From Sphingobacterium sp. UBA7855 (lineage in GTDB: Bacteria; Bacteroidota; Bacteroidia; Sphingobacteriales; Sphingobacteriaceae), in assembly GCA_002500745.1 (NCBI GenBank), contig DLST01000018.1, positions 219,227 through 283,226 of the forward strand: 64,000 nt of DNA, written 5' to 3'. Both the position numbers and the translations under genes were made by a program. The notes under the pieces were generated by a model. That model was not told the origin of the DNA, ran no database searches, and was given only the letters and a program-made list of their open reading frames with translations. Below are positions 45,301 to 54,260 of this stretch, piece by piece (position 1 is the first letter of the stretch; each line of letters opens with the position of its first letter).

Positions 45301-45472
45301 CATAAGAAAAGTCAGGAATTTGGTTTCCAAGCGAATCTGCATGGTAAACGAACTTTGACTCATCCCATACCAGAGGACTATATACCTTCATTTTTTGTGC
45401 ATGTGCAGAATAAGCAATGCAGGTGAAAGCATATAATGCGATACAAGAAAAGAGCGAACTTCTTTTTATCAT
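42353..45472 (-). CDS. Secreted beta-helix protein with C-terminal DUF6298-like domain
   Basis: Large exported protein of 1039 residues (signal ends SAHAQ). Residues about 75-560 form a pectate-lyase-like right-handed beta-helix (RIQAAIDYVASLPLGKDGLRGAVLLQAGTY, ENVWVRRMRFQYFAGSAVYA). The C-terminal part (about 620-1039) has short strand-helix elements and a motif AIDHNYGLWYDRRRDDHERIRR, then HQNYFQHNIIEAGAHYAD, which I take as DUF6298. The two domains together look like a bifunctional enzyme, but activity is not established. It lies 2 bases after a PL1 gene and 4 before the GH140 gene. Confidence 0.6.
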   Translation of the reverse strand: MIKRSSLFSCIALYAFTCIAYSAHAQKMKVYSPLVWDESKFVYHADSLGNQIPDFSYAGYKGGNEAIPTAQIAVVVPVKTGDATKRIQAAIDYVASLPLGKDGLRGAVLLQAGTYVVSGSLKISASGVILRGSGFTTNGTVIIGEGTTRETLIRVVGKDDITFAKKANVTSSYVPVNARELEIDRAASYKAGDKIRITRPSTQNWINQLGTDHFGGGITSLGWKPGQRDVTWDRTIVAVKGNRIEIDAPITTALDKRYGQATVEQYTWKGRIENVGIENIALQSAFDSNNPKDEDHRWMAITIENAENVWVRRMRFQYFAGSAVYALASTQKLTVEDCISLNPVSEIGGQRRYTFFTKGQQTLFQRLYSEHGYHDFAVGYLAAGPNAFVQCQAVEPFSFSGSVDSWASGILFDNADIDAQALSYKNRGQDGQGAGWSAANSVFWQSTAGLVECYQPPTAQNWAFGIWSQFQGNGYWEQSNEYIKPKSLYYAQLRERIGLAADERAVLLPVLTEASSSPPASVAMELTRQSENPMAKLVDFIAEAGDRYPLNTTANVKTIDQIGYKETTPAKKQADMRVENGWLVRGDEILVGAKSDVPWWSGSARPHGAEKAKPHITRYVPGEVGAGLTDDLEEMTDSLKKDNIIAIDHNYGLWYDRRRDDHERIRRINGEVWPPFYELPFARSGQGLAYDGLSKYDLTKYNKFYWGRLKQYADLADQKGLVLIHQNYFQHNIIEAGAHYADFPWRTANNINNVGFPEPVPYAGNKRIFMAEQFYDISNPVRRALHRAYIRQCLNNFKDNSGVIQMISAEYTGPLHFVQFWIDVIKEWKAETGKNPIIGLSATKDVQDAILADTERSKEIQVIDIRYWHYQADGKTYAPQGGQNLAPRQHARLLKPKKTSMEAVYKAVSEYRTRYPDKAVLYFADNYPTMAWASFMAGGSMANLPKIGNNDFYRAASAMKTVQVNKGMWLLKSAQGLIIYSEQAISEDIDLSDYKGRFEMTHINPKNGAITKIEQINLGKHMNLSNYTKGSEIIWLNKK

Positions 45473-45474
45473 AA

Positions 45475-47109
45475 CTATTTTTTATTTTTTGGCACGACGG
45501 CATCTATTGCAACCACCCCATTTAAATAATTCTCAATATTGGCATAGCCGTTTTTCGCTATTTTTCTAGAATCACTTGGATCATTTGGATTCAACCCCAT
45601 ACTTTTTTCTACATTATCTGGAATGCCATCGTTGTCCGAATCTTGGTAAGGCACCCCCTGATATGCCGGATAGCCACCCACTTGTGCGATATGGGATATA
45701 ATGCCTTGTTTGTACGAGTCTTCTGGAAGGCGTCGTTTAACATATGCAGACACAAATCCATGTTGCGCTTTTGTTGTATCATAATATACTTTATTCTCTG
45801 ACACTTGCCTAATAATCCGTTGATCAACAGCGTCCTGTTTTGGTAGAAATGCACCTACATTTTCAAGAACATAGTTGTAAGCATCCTGAGCAGATAGTGT
45901 GGTAACAGGAGCCATTGGAAACGCCTTATCCACACGGATTTCTTTTGCACGATCACCAACATTCGGTAGATCTTCAATCTGGATGCCTCCGGCCCAGTTA
46001 TTTTTAGTGACCTCTGGAAAACCTTCTACCACATTTCCATGCGCATATACTTTCCCATACTGATCTTTAAAGGCTTTGTCTCTTCCAGATTCTGGCTTTA
46101 AGATACGATACGCAATCGGCTTATCTTTTGGTGTAATGGGGCCAGGTTTATAGTAATTATTGATAAAATTAAATAACGACCTGTTATCACCACCATCAGC
46201 ACTTCTATTCCACCAGTTCCAAATAACATTATTAACAAATCCAAAGTCACCATACATTCCTATGGAAGGATTCCGACTGATATTTGATGCCCATAGGTTA
46301 CGCATAAAGGTACTGTTTAGACCACCTATTGTACTTCCGAAAGCGTGGTTGTACGCATCCAGTGCTTCAGAAAAAATAGAATTTTGGATGGTAATATTAA
46401 CAGTAGGTAATTTGAGATTCTTACCTTCACGGTCGTATACATGTCGGTAGATAGACATATTTTCATCCAAACCCCAGCTAGCAGACACGTGGTCGATCAT
46501 AATATTTCCGACTACGTTGCCACCGACAGCATCATCACGTCTCGTTACATCGGTTTCACCGCGGCGGAAACGTAAAAACCTTAAAATGACATCGTGCGTA
46601 TCAATCAGAAAAGATTCTCCGGCCACACATACCCCATCACCAGGGGCTGTCTGTCCAGCAATCGTAATATAAGGCGCTCTGACAACAATTGGTTTTTCAA
46701 GTTGAATAATACCAGCAACATTAAATACAACGATACGGGAACCACCGGCTTCACAGGCTTCTCTCAACGTTCCGGGACCAGTGTCCGCAAGACTTGTCAC
46801 GACAAAAACTTTTCCTCCTCGTCCACCAGCCGTATAAGCGCCTCCACCTTCAGCACCAGGAAATGCTTTAATTTGCGCTTGCGGTAAGTCACTCGGTTTT
46901 GCAGCCCAAGGGATATAGGGTTTACCTTCTTTCTTAATAACTTGCTGTGCTTCGGCCCAAACTTTTTCTAAGCGTATGATTTCTGCATTTTCCCGTTCTG
47001 TAGCCAATTTTTTCAGGGAATCTGGAACAACCGGATATTGACCCAATGCCGCTATGGGGCTTATTAACCCCAATAGCAACACAGTATTTCGGTTCATTAA
47101 TGATGTCAT
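45475..47109 (-). CDS. PL1 pectate lyase-like, tandem copy 1
   Basis: Parallel beta-helix polysaccharide lyase family 1 protein of 544 residues, secreted (signal ends LGQ). Motifs are FPGAEGGGAYTAGGRGGKVFVVTSL, ITIAGQTAPGDGVCVAGE, ILRFLRFRRGE and DHVSASWGLDENMSIY. A calcium-type repeat, DSDNDGIPDNVEKSMGLNPNDPSDS, near residues 490-515 resembles thrombospondin type 3. The enzyme class cleaves polygalacturonate by beta-elimination. It is a close paralogue of the neighbouring copy, with a four-base gap. Confidence 0.88.
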   Translation of the reverse strand: MTSLMNRNTVLLLGLISPIAALGQYPVVPDSLKKLATERENAEIIRLEKVWAEAQQVIKKEGKPYIPWAAKPSDLPQAQIKAFPGAEGGGAYTAGGRGGKVFVVTSLADTGPGTLREACEAGGSRIVVFNVAGIIQLEKPIVVRAPYITIAGQTAPGDGVCVAGESFLIDTHDVILRFLRFRRGETDVTRRDDAVGGNVVGNIMIDHVSASWGLDENMSIYRHVYDREGKNLKLPTVNITIQNSIFSEALDAYNHAFGSTIGGLNSTFMRNLWASNISRNPSIGMYGDFGFVNNVIWNWWNRSADGGDNRSLFNFINNYYKPGPITPKDKPIAYRILKPESGRDKAFKDQYGKVYAHGNVVEGFPEVTKNNWAGGIQIEDLPNVGDRAKEIRVDKAFPMAPVTTLSAQDAYNYVLENVGAFLPKQDAVDQRIIRQVSENKVYYDTTKAQHGFVSAYVKRRLPEDSYKQGIISHIAQVGGYPAYQGVPYQDSDNDGIPDNVEKSMGLNPNDPSDSRKIAKNGYANIENYLNGVVAIDAVVPKNKK

Positions 47110-47113
47110 AGCT

Positions 47114-48745
47114 TTATTTAGTAGCTAATTTATTCAGATAGATTTCGATATTCGCATAACCTGATGCTGTAATCTTCGCTGAATCACTCGGATCATTTGG
47201 GTTCAATCCCATTTCTTTTTCTACCGCATCTGGAATACCATCATTGTCCGAATCCTTATATGGTGTACCTTTGTAGACGGGATAACCGCCTACTTGGGAA
47301 ATATCCGTAATAATGCCAATCTTATAGGAGTCTTTTGGTAATCGTCTATGCTCAAAATCTTTTTCAGGCAGCTTCACGTTGCTTAATAACTTCACCGGTT
47401 TACCATTTTTCACATCACCTATAACACGTGTATCGACAGGATCTCTTTTTGGTAAGGTCGCACCTGCGTGATCAAGTACATAACCATAGGTCTCCTGCGC
47501 AGTCATTACAGGGAAACTAGCATGTGGGAATGGTTCCTTAACGCTCATTGCAGCGAAATAAGGCTGAGCTTCAGCATAAGTCATCGCATCCCCTTTTTTA
47601 TTTTCCAGTTGCACACCACCATCCCAGTTGTTAGCCGTTACTTTCTCGTTTCCTTCAACAATATTACCTTTGACATGCGCCCGGCCGAATACCACATAAG
47701 GCAATTTACTTCTACCCGATTCAGGTTTCAAGATGCGGTAACTTACAGGCTGATTTAAAGGTGTCGCTGGTCCTGGTTTAAAGTAATTGTTGACAATATT
47801 GTATGTCGCTTGGTAATCACCACCATCAATTGAGCGGTGCACCCAATTGTACACAACATTATTGTAGAAATTGAACAGACCATTCCAACCAATAGATGGG
47901 TTACGAGCCGCATTATTTGCCCAAAGATTGCGCATGAATGTGCAATTCTCACCACCTAAAGTACTACCAAATGCATGGTTCCATGTATCTAATGCTTCAG
48001 AGAAAATAGAATTTTGGATGGTAATATTTACAGTACCACGTTTTTCTTCTGCTTTTCCAGTACTATCATTATACATGTGGCGGTACATGGACATATTTTC
48101 GTCCAAGCCCCAGCTTGCTGAAACGTGGTCGATCATAATATTTCCGACAGGATTACCACCGATAGCGTCATCCCGACGGCCAACGTAAGTTTCGCCCCGT
48201 CTAAATCTCATATGTCGGATCAAGACATCGTGTGTATTGATCCAAACAGATTCACCGGCCACACAGACACCATCACCTGGGGCAGATTGTCCGGCGATAG
48301 TCACATACGGCGCACGAATAATCAATGGCGTTTTTAGGCGGATGATACCAGAAACGTTAAATACGATAATGCGAGGACCACCTTTTTCACAGGCCTCCCG
48401 CAATGAACCAGGACCATTATCTTCTAAGCTAGTCACCACATATACCTGACCGCCACGACCACCAAAAGTAAATTTACCACCACCTTCCGCTTCCGGGAAA
48501 GCCAAAATCTTAGCTTGTGGAAGATCATCAGGCCGCCCCGCCCAAGGAATATAAGGTTTACCCAGCTTTGCATATTCTTCTATGACAGGTAAAGCTTTTT
48601 GCCACGCTTCGTCAGATTGCTCATATGCTTTTTTCATTAGGTCATCTGTAGACTTCTTAACGTCTTCTGGTATTTTGGGATATTGACAAAAGGCAATGCA
48701 TGTGAAAAGGCTCAACAATGCTGTCAGCGTTATTTTATGTAACAT
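47114..48745 (-). CDS. PL1 pectate lyase-like, tandem copy 2
   Basis: Paralogue of the previous protein (543 residues, signal ends AFCQ). It matches throughout: FPEAEGGGKFTFGGRGGQVYVVTSL, VTIAGQSAPGDGVCVAGES, DHVSASWGLDENMSMY, and a closing DSDNDGIPDAVEKEMGLNPND repeat. Tandem duplication gives two lyases of probably different substrate preference or product length. It is the first gene after the hairpin that follows susD, so it probably receives reduced read-through from the susCD promoter. Confidence 0.88.
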   Translation of the reverse strand: MLHKITLTALLSLFTCIAFCQYPKIPEDVKKSTDDLMKKAYEQSDEAWQKALPVIEEYAKLGKPYIPWAGRPDDLPQAKILAFPEAEGGGKFTFGGRGGQVYVVTSLEDNGPGSLREACEKGGPRIIVFNVSGIIRLKTPLIIRAPYVTIAGQSAPGDGVCVAGESVWINTHDVLIRHMRFRRGETYVGRRDDAIGGNPVGNIMIDHVSASWGLDENMSMYRHMYNDSTGKAEEKRGTVNITIQNSIFSEALDTWNHAFGSTLGGENCTFMRNLWANNAARNPSIGWNGLFNFYNNVVYNWVHRSIDGGDYQATYNIVNNYFKPGPATPLNQPVSYRILKPESGRSKLPYVVFGRAHVKGNIVEGNEKVTANNWDGGVQLENKKGDAMTYAEAQPYFAAMSVKEPFPHASFPVMTAQETYGYVLDHAGATLPKRDPVDTRVIGDVKNGKPVKLLSNVKLPEKDFEHRRLPKDSYKIGIITDISQVGGYPVYKGTPYKDSDNDGIPDAVEKEMGLNPNDPSDSAKITASGYANIEIYLNKLATK

Positions 48746-48808
48746 GTTTATCTAGTTAGTAGGATTTATAATTTCTATTTCAAATATATGTCAACTGTAC
48801 ATTTATTA

Positions 48809-48844
48809 AAAGCAATGTATGTCACAATACGCATACATTGCTTT
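48809..48844 (-). terminator. Intergenic terminator hairpin after susD
   Basis: AAAGCAATGTATG at 48809-48821 pairs perfectly with CATACATTGCTTT at 48832-48844 around a ten-base loop, 20 bases past the susD stop. Read on the minus strand, the stem ends in GCTTTTAATAAAT, so a weak U-run follows. This fits an intrinsic, probably partial, terminator that lowers expression of enzyme genes relative to susCD, as in many PULs. Confidence 0.7.
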
Positions 48845-48864
48845 GATATTCTGTACGTGGGAAA

Positions 48865-50895
48865 CTATTTTAAAGGATCGAAAGATCCGGAACCATTCAT
48901 GCTATCCCAACCCAAAGTTTGCTGTAAATAGGGAGAGGTAGACAAAATTGTCTGATTGAGTCCGAAGAAGTAATATTGTGGATACCAGGAGAAAGTCCAT
49001 GATCCATTTGTGGGATCCAAATCGTCTTTTTCTGCAATATTAAAGTAATTGTCGTATAAATAATCCAAATATTCATCTTGATTCGTGATTCCAGAAGGAT
49101 ACGAAGAGGGCTGACGCTCTATTACCGGCACGCCGCTTTTACTGTCCCTTAATAGCGGATCTAGATCACCAACGTATTCCGCACCACTATTTTTTACAGT
49201 AATAAATAAGCCTGTACGCCTTGTTCCATTCAATGGTTTCACTCCGATTCTTTGCGCAGTAGGAGAGTCTGCCTCGAAAAGCTTCCATCTCCTTAAATCG
49301 TAGAATCGTTTTCCCTCGTAAGCGAACTCTAATCTACGCTCATTAATCACAGCCCCAAATAACTTATTTCTATTTCCTATTGCAGCGCTTAAACCATAAG
49401 ATCCATCCTTATTTTCAAGCCCAGCACGTTTACGAATCTCAATAATTCCCGCAAGTCCTTCTGTTAATTTATCTGAACCAATAGCCGATTCAGCTAAATT
49501 CAATATCACTTCCGCAAAGCGTAATTCAATAAAATCAGTTCCACTTTGTTGGAACCCTGCTCCGCCATTCGATATTCCAGAAGCTTTTGGATCAGAACCC
49601 TTTTTCAAATATATACCGCTGGCATTGGCACCTTGGGTTTCTGTAGACACATACGCTCCCTTTTTATTTTTCCAATAATAAGTCCACTGGCGATATTCGC
49701 TACCACTCGCATATGGGAAAAGCGCACCGTTAAATACAAATGTCTTTGAAAATCGTGGATCCCTATTTTTATAGAACTTTCGTTTATCATAACTATAAGT
49801 AGATGATGGATCATCTATACTTTTCCCGTCTAACATTGGAAATGCATCCAGCATTTGTTTAGTAGGGGAAATAGACCCAGAACCAGAGAGTGCACGAGGT
49901 CTAACCACTTGTTCCCATCCATTATTTTTAACAGCCCCGCTTGTTGAGGTTAGATTATTAAATCCATAGACTATTACCGCTTCCGAATTTGCACTGCCTT
50001 CAGTCAAAAACATGTCAGCCCAAGATTTGCCATTTGCTGTACCACCATTCTGAAACAAACCAAAGCCATTTTGCTCCAGCAAGTTTTTCGCCTCCAAATT
50101 GGCAGTATATGCAGCTTGCCACCTCTCACGAGAATCGTTTGGATTAAATTGCGGACTAGCATAGGTTAACAAAACGCGTCCTTTTAATGCTGCTGCTGCC
50201 CCACTTGTGATACGGCCCCAATTTGCGGCATCCCATTTTCCTGGCAAAAGACTCTTTGCCAGATCTAAATCCTTTACAATTTGAGCAACGCATTCCGCAG
50301 TGCTGCTCCTTTGAACAGAATTCTCTTCATTATTTCCGACAACGGGTGTCTGTGAACTTAACACTAAAGGCACACCGCCATACATCCGAACCAATTGAAA
50401 ATATTGAAATGCGCGCCAAAAATATAGTTGACCTTTCATTTGGTTTCGCGTTGCCTCGTCAACTCCTCCTTGATCGATTTTTTCTAAAAAAACATTGATC
50501 TCCTTCATTCTGGTCCACACGTTATTTCCTACGCTTGCTGACATTCGTTGACCAAAATATTTATTAGCATGATTATTAATGTAAGAGATCGTATTCCATT
50601 TTTTGTTATAATCCGTTTCCCCCGCCAATTCATCTGTCGTTTGGGTAAATGTATTGCTATACCCTCCATTTTCAGACGCATCTTGCGTCGCCACAAATGT
50701 TTGCGCATTATTTGGCGGCAAAAACAAACCGTAAACATAATCTACATACGCACGCGCCAATATGGGATCTTTGAATACATCATCCTCTTTGACAGCAGCT
50801 AAGTCCGTTTTCTCCTCTAGAAAATTATCCTTACAAGCTTGATTTGCCAAGAGTAGGCATACTAATGCTATATTGAAAATTGATATTTTTTTCAT
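48865..50895 (-). CDS. RagB/SusD family glycan-binding lipoprotein
   Basis: Surface glycan-binding lipoprotein of 676 residues, partner of the adjacent SusC. The lipobox is ANQAC with Cys-21 (KKISIFNIALVCLLLANQAC). The alpha-helical TPR scaffold starts YVDYVYGLFLPPNNAQTF. WRAFQYFQLVRMYGGVPLV and RFAEVILNLAESAIG are typical of the family, as is the helix bundle FRERRLEFAYEGKRFYDLRRW-like motif (here INERRLEFAYEGKRF). It captures oligosaccharide at the cell surface and delivers it to SusC. The C-terminus (SGSFDPLK) differs from the usual QN-GY end and from the remnant at 19.6 kb. Confidence 0.95.
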   Translation of the reverse strand: MKKISIFNIALVCLLLANQACKDNFLEEKTDLAAVKEDDVFKDPILARAYVDYVYGLFLPPNNAQTFVATQDASENGGYSNTFTQTTDELAGETDYNKKWNTISYINNHANKYFGQRMSASVGNNVWTRMKEINVFLEKIDQGGVDEATRNQMKGQLYFWRAFQYFQLVRMYGGVPLVLSSQTPVVGNNEENSVQRSSTAECVAQIVKDLDLAKSLLPGKWDAANWGRITSGAAAALKGRVLLTYASPQFNPNDSRERWQAAYTANLEAKNLLEQNGFGLFQNGGTANGKSWADMFLTEGSANSEAVIVYGFNNLTSTSGAVKNNGWEQVVRPRALSGSGSISPTKQMLDAFPMLDGKSIDDPSSTYSYDKRKFYKNRDPRFSKTFVFNGALFPYASGSEYRQWTYYWKNKKGAYVSTETQGANASGIYLKKGSDPKASGISNGGAGFQQSGTDFIELRFAEVILNLAESAIGSDKLTEGLAGIIEIRKRAGLENKDGSYGLSAAIGNRNKLFGAVINERRLEFAYEGKRFYDLRRWKLFEADSPTAQRIGVKPLNGTRRTGLFITVKNSGAEYVGDLDPLLRDSKSGVPVIERQPSSYPSGITNQDEYLDYLYDNYFNIAEKDDLDPTNGSWTFSWYPQYYFFGLNQTILSTSPYLQQTLGWDSMNGSGSFDPLK

Positions 50896-50981
50896 CTGTA
50901 TATAATTTTATTCCATCATTCGATGGAGCTGATCATTCAATCAAATTATCTTTAGTTTGTATTGAACAGTTTATTTTCACG

Positions 50982-53900
50982 TTATAATGTTACATTTACA
51001 CCAAAAGAATACGTGCGCAAGTTTGGATATGTATCCCAAGCCGCTCCATTACCATCCTTATATTTAAATGGATTATAAATAGTTAATGGATTCATAGCGC
51101 TGGCATACACACGAGCATTGGCTACTTTTAGATATTTCACCAGTTTTTCAGGTAATCTATAACCTACATTGAAACTACTCATACGGAGCTGAAATGCTGG
51201 AACTGACCAAAAATTAGATACTCTATTATAAATATCAGACCATTGTGGGTTCGGCATTGTACCCGTAGGATTAAGATCTGGATCGTAGATATTTCCCCAA
51301 ATGACAGGAAGATTGGTATAAACACGCGAAATATCGTTATTCAGTTTATTCCGTTCAGTAATTTCAGCATATCCACCAAAGGTTCCAGTCAATACCGTCT
51401 CAGCGCTAAAGCCTTTATAACCCGCTTTAAAAGTCATCCCTAATGCGTAATGGTTTGTATTATTTTTTGCTAATTGTATTTGGTCATTTTCGTTAATGAT
51501 TCCATCTGGTCCCGCAAATGTACCATCCGCTTGGAGTGCCCCACGGACATCGCGGTAATAAAGCATACCCGGTCTTAGCTTATCAGCGGTCTCTTCAAAT
51601 ACTTGTTTAATATTATATTGACTTACGTAGTTGTCAATATCTTGCTGCGTTTTAAACATTCCTAAATAATCGTATCCCCAAGCACCGTTGTCAGATGGCC
51701 CATTCGGACGTGCTTTCCAAGGGTATAGAATATCTATGTCATTAAAATCTCCCAAGATAACCTTATCATTAGACCAAGAAAAACGTGTGCTGATACCATA
51801 GTTAACCTCATTAACCTTATCTTGCCAACCTAATTCAAACTCATAGCCAAAGGTATTTTTACGGCCATAATTTTCCGCCGCTACAGATCCCCCAACTGAA
51901 ACAGGAATATTCCCTGTTCTTATTACCAGAAGATCATAACCTTTGTTGTAGTAGCCATCGATTGTTGCGGATAATCGACTATCTAGAAACCGCGCATCAA
52001 TTCCAATATTATTTTTATATTCATTGGCCCAAGTCGCATTTCTATTCGGGGATTTTTCCATTTTTAAGCCAGTACTCGCATCAATGGAGTTATTATTTTC
52101 ACCAAAGACACCACCTTTTCCCTGCTGATAAGTGTAACGTTGTAACCATCCCCAGGCAGCAGTCTGGTCATTACCGAGCTTACCATGAGACAAGCGTAAC
52201 TTCAAATAATTAATCGCATTCGAATGGAAAAAGCTTTCTTCACTGATCACCCAACCTGCAGAAACATTGTAAAAATTTCCCCAGTAATTCTCCGGAGCAA
52301 ATTTTGTTGACGCATCCGAACGAAACAAAATCTCTCCAAGATATTTATTACCATAACGATAGTTCAAACGTCCCACATAACCTAGTGTTCCTGATTCATA
52401 AGCGGCCGTACGCCCGCTCACCGCTCCAAAAGCGGTGTTAAATTGGCCATTCGTTGTTGCCAAAGGATCGTCTTTCCAAACATCTTCTTGTGAACTATTA
52501 GCCTCCGCTTTCTCAACAGAAAATAACCCAGAGAAATTATGCTTTTTCCATTGTTTATCATAAGTAGCGGTAAAATTTACCTGATAGTTGCTACCTGCCG
52601 CATTCGAAAAATAGACTCTGTTACCATTACTAAAAGTAACTGCTTTAGGATCTGTAGCAAGATCATAGATATGCCCATTGTCGCCTGCTCTTGTAAAGGT
52701 ATACGTCTGATATTTTGTACCTATTTGTGTACCTCTATCATTTTTTAAATTTCGATTGTAAGATCCGCGTAAGATCAATCCATCAAGCCATGGTGCTCGA
52801 TATTCCCCATTTAAGTTGATACTGAATTGCCGGGTGTCTGACGTTGCCAGATTACCAAGTTTTTGCAATTCAAAATAGTGATAGGCTGATAGATCTCCTG
52901 ATGTCCCGGGTAATCGAACGGGCAAACCATTAACATACGACGGCACATAAGGAGAGGCCAACAATAAGTTACGATAATCGTTGTCATCATTCTCACCGCC
53001 TATTTTGTTAAAAGTTTTCTGCAAGTTTCCGGTATTTCCAGACACTTGTATCCCTACTTTGAAGTTACTTGCTACTTGAATATCGCTACCTGCCCTAAAG
53101 TTCCAACGATCATAGTCGAGCGTGCCTAAATTTCCGTCTTGTTTGCTGTATGCAACATTCGCAAAATAGGTTGCTTTATCAGTTCCCCCCGAAACATTCA
53201 AAGAATGTCGGGTCAAATAACTCGATTTCCATGCATCATCCAGCCAGTTGTAGGAATGATTTTTAAAGTAATCCAGCTCATCCTGTGAAAAAAACCATTT
53301 ATCAAAGCCCGGCTTTGTCGCGTCACTATTGCTTCCATTCGGCCCGTTCATGATATTGAAATACATACCATATTGGTAAGCATCCATCATTTTTGTTCGA
53401 TAAGCTTCATCGTTAATGGCATATGAACCGTTATAGCTAATCTTTGGCGTGCCTACTTTTCCTCTTTTCGTCGTAACCAAAACAACACCATTTGCCCCTC
53501 TAACACCATAAACTGCAGCTGCCCCATCTTTCAAAAAAGATATACTCTCAATTTCAGAAGGATCTAAATTGCCGAACAATGTTGCATCAGGTTGATTCTG
53601 TCCATCTACCTGAACCATACCATCAATAACGTATAGAGGATCTGTTGTCCCTCCATCTTTACTTGGCCCCATAGGTTTTCGTATAGTTAAAGACGCTTTC
53701 GTGCCAGGTCGAGTATTGCCTCCACTTACACTTAGTCCAGTAACACGACCCGCTAACGCAGCACCCACATTCGTCGAAGGTAAATCTTCAATTTCTTCAG
53801 CTTTTATCGCCACAACCGATCCAGTCAAATGTGCTTTTTTTTGTGTGGTATAACCAACTGTCACAACCTCTTCGAGCTCCTGACTTTCAGCCTCCATGCG

Positions 53901-54245
53901 TATGTTTAACACATTCTGGTTTCCAACTGGTATTTCTAATCTTTTATAGCCAACAAAATTGAGCACCAAAATCTCATTTCCAACTGGCAAATTTAGCCTA
54001 AACGTACCATCTGCATCCGTTGAAGTCGCAGTTTTTGATCCTTTAATGGATATCGTTACCCCTGCAAGCGGTTTTCCATTTTGATCAACCACCTTTCCTG
54101 TTATATTTTTAAAAAAAAGCAGATTGAGTTCACTTGAATTCGCACCATAAGAGAAGCATGGAACGGCTCCGCCTGTCATTATTCCAATAGCGAGCAGCTT
54201 TGCCAACCGAATAGAAGATTTTCTTGGAAATATAAAGTAATTCAT
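50982..54245 (-). CDS. SusC/RagA family TonB-dependent receptor
   Basis: Outer-membrane TonB-dependent transporter of 1087 residues for oligosaccharide import. The signal peptide spans the first 34 residues or so. A CarboxypepD_reg-like domain (ITGKVVDQNGKPLAGVTISIKG, about 48-125) precedes the plug with VGYTTQKKAHLTGSVV and LYVIDGM, and then the beta-barrel. The C-terminal strand NLRTYSFGVNVTL ends in a hydrophobic residue, as expected. An N-terminal STN domain is absent, so regulation by an anti-sigma factor at this receptor is unlikely. It lies 15 bases after the DUF3826 gene and precedes susD. Confidence 0.95.
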   Translation of the reverse strand: MNYFIFPRKSSIRLAKLLAIGIMTGGAVPCFSYGANSSELNLLFFKNITGKVVDQNGKPLAGVTISIKGSKTATSTDADGTFRLNLPVGNEILVLNFVGYKRLEIPVGNQNVLNIRMEAESQELEEVVTVGYTTQKKAHLTGSVVAIKAEEIEDLPSTNVGAALAGRVTGLSVSGGNTRPGTKASLTIRKPMGPSKDGGTTDPLYVIDGMVQVDGQNQPDATLFGNLDPSEIESISFLKDGAAAVYGVRGANGVVLVTTKRGKVGTPKISYNGSYAINDEAYRTKMMDAYQYGMYFNIMNGPNGSNSDATKPGFDKWFFSQDELDYFKNHSYNWLDDAWKSSYLTRHSLNVSGGTDKATYFANVAYSKQDGNLGTLDYDRWNFRAGSDIQVASNFKVGIQVSGNTGNLQKTFNKIGGENDDNDYRNLLLASPYVPSYVNGLPVRLPGTSGDLSAYHYFELQKLGNLATSDTRQFSINLNGEYRAPWLDGLILRGSYNRNLKNDRGTQIGTKYQTYTFTRAGDNGHIYDLATDPKAVTFSNGNRVYFSNAAGSNYQVNFTATYDKQWKKHNFSGLFSVEKAEANSSQEDVWKDDPLATTNGQFNTAFGAVSGRTAAYESGTLGYVGRLNYRYGNKYLGEILFRSDASTKFAPENYWGNFYNVSAGWVISEESFFHSNAINYLKLRLSHGKLGNDQTAAWGWLQRYTYQQGKGGVFGENNNSIDASTGLKMEKSPNRNATWANEYKNNIGIDARFLDSRLSATIDGYYNKGYDLLVIRTGNIPVSVGGSVAAENYGRKNTFGYEFELGWQDKVNEVNYGISTRFSWSNDKVILGDFNDIDILYPWKARPNGPSDNGAWGYDYLGMFKTQQDIDNYVSQYNIKQVFEETADKLRPGMLYYRDVRGALQADGTFAGPDGIINENDQIQLAKNNTNHYALGMTFKAGYKGFSAETVLTGTFGGYAEITERNKLNNDISRVYTNLPVIWGNIYDPDLNPTGTMPNPQWSDIYNRVSNFWSVPAFQLRMSSFNVGYRLPEKLVKYLKVANARVYASAMNPLTIYNPFKYKDGNGAAWDTYPNLRTYSFGVNVTL

Positions 54246-54260
54246 AATTTAGGTCCTTGT

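Noticed and set aside
50896..50981. Small hairpin (CCATC...GATGG) between susC and susD
   Set aside because: Only five base pairs with no conserved context; likely chance.
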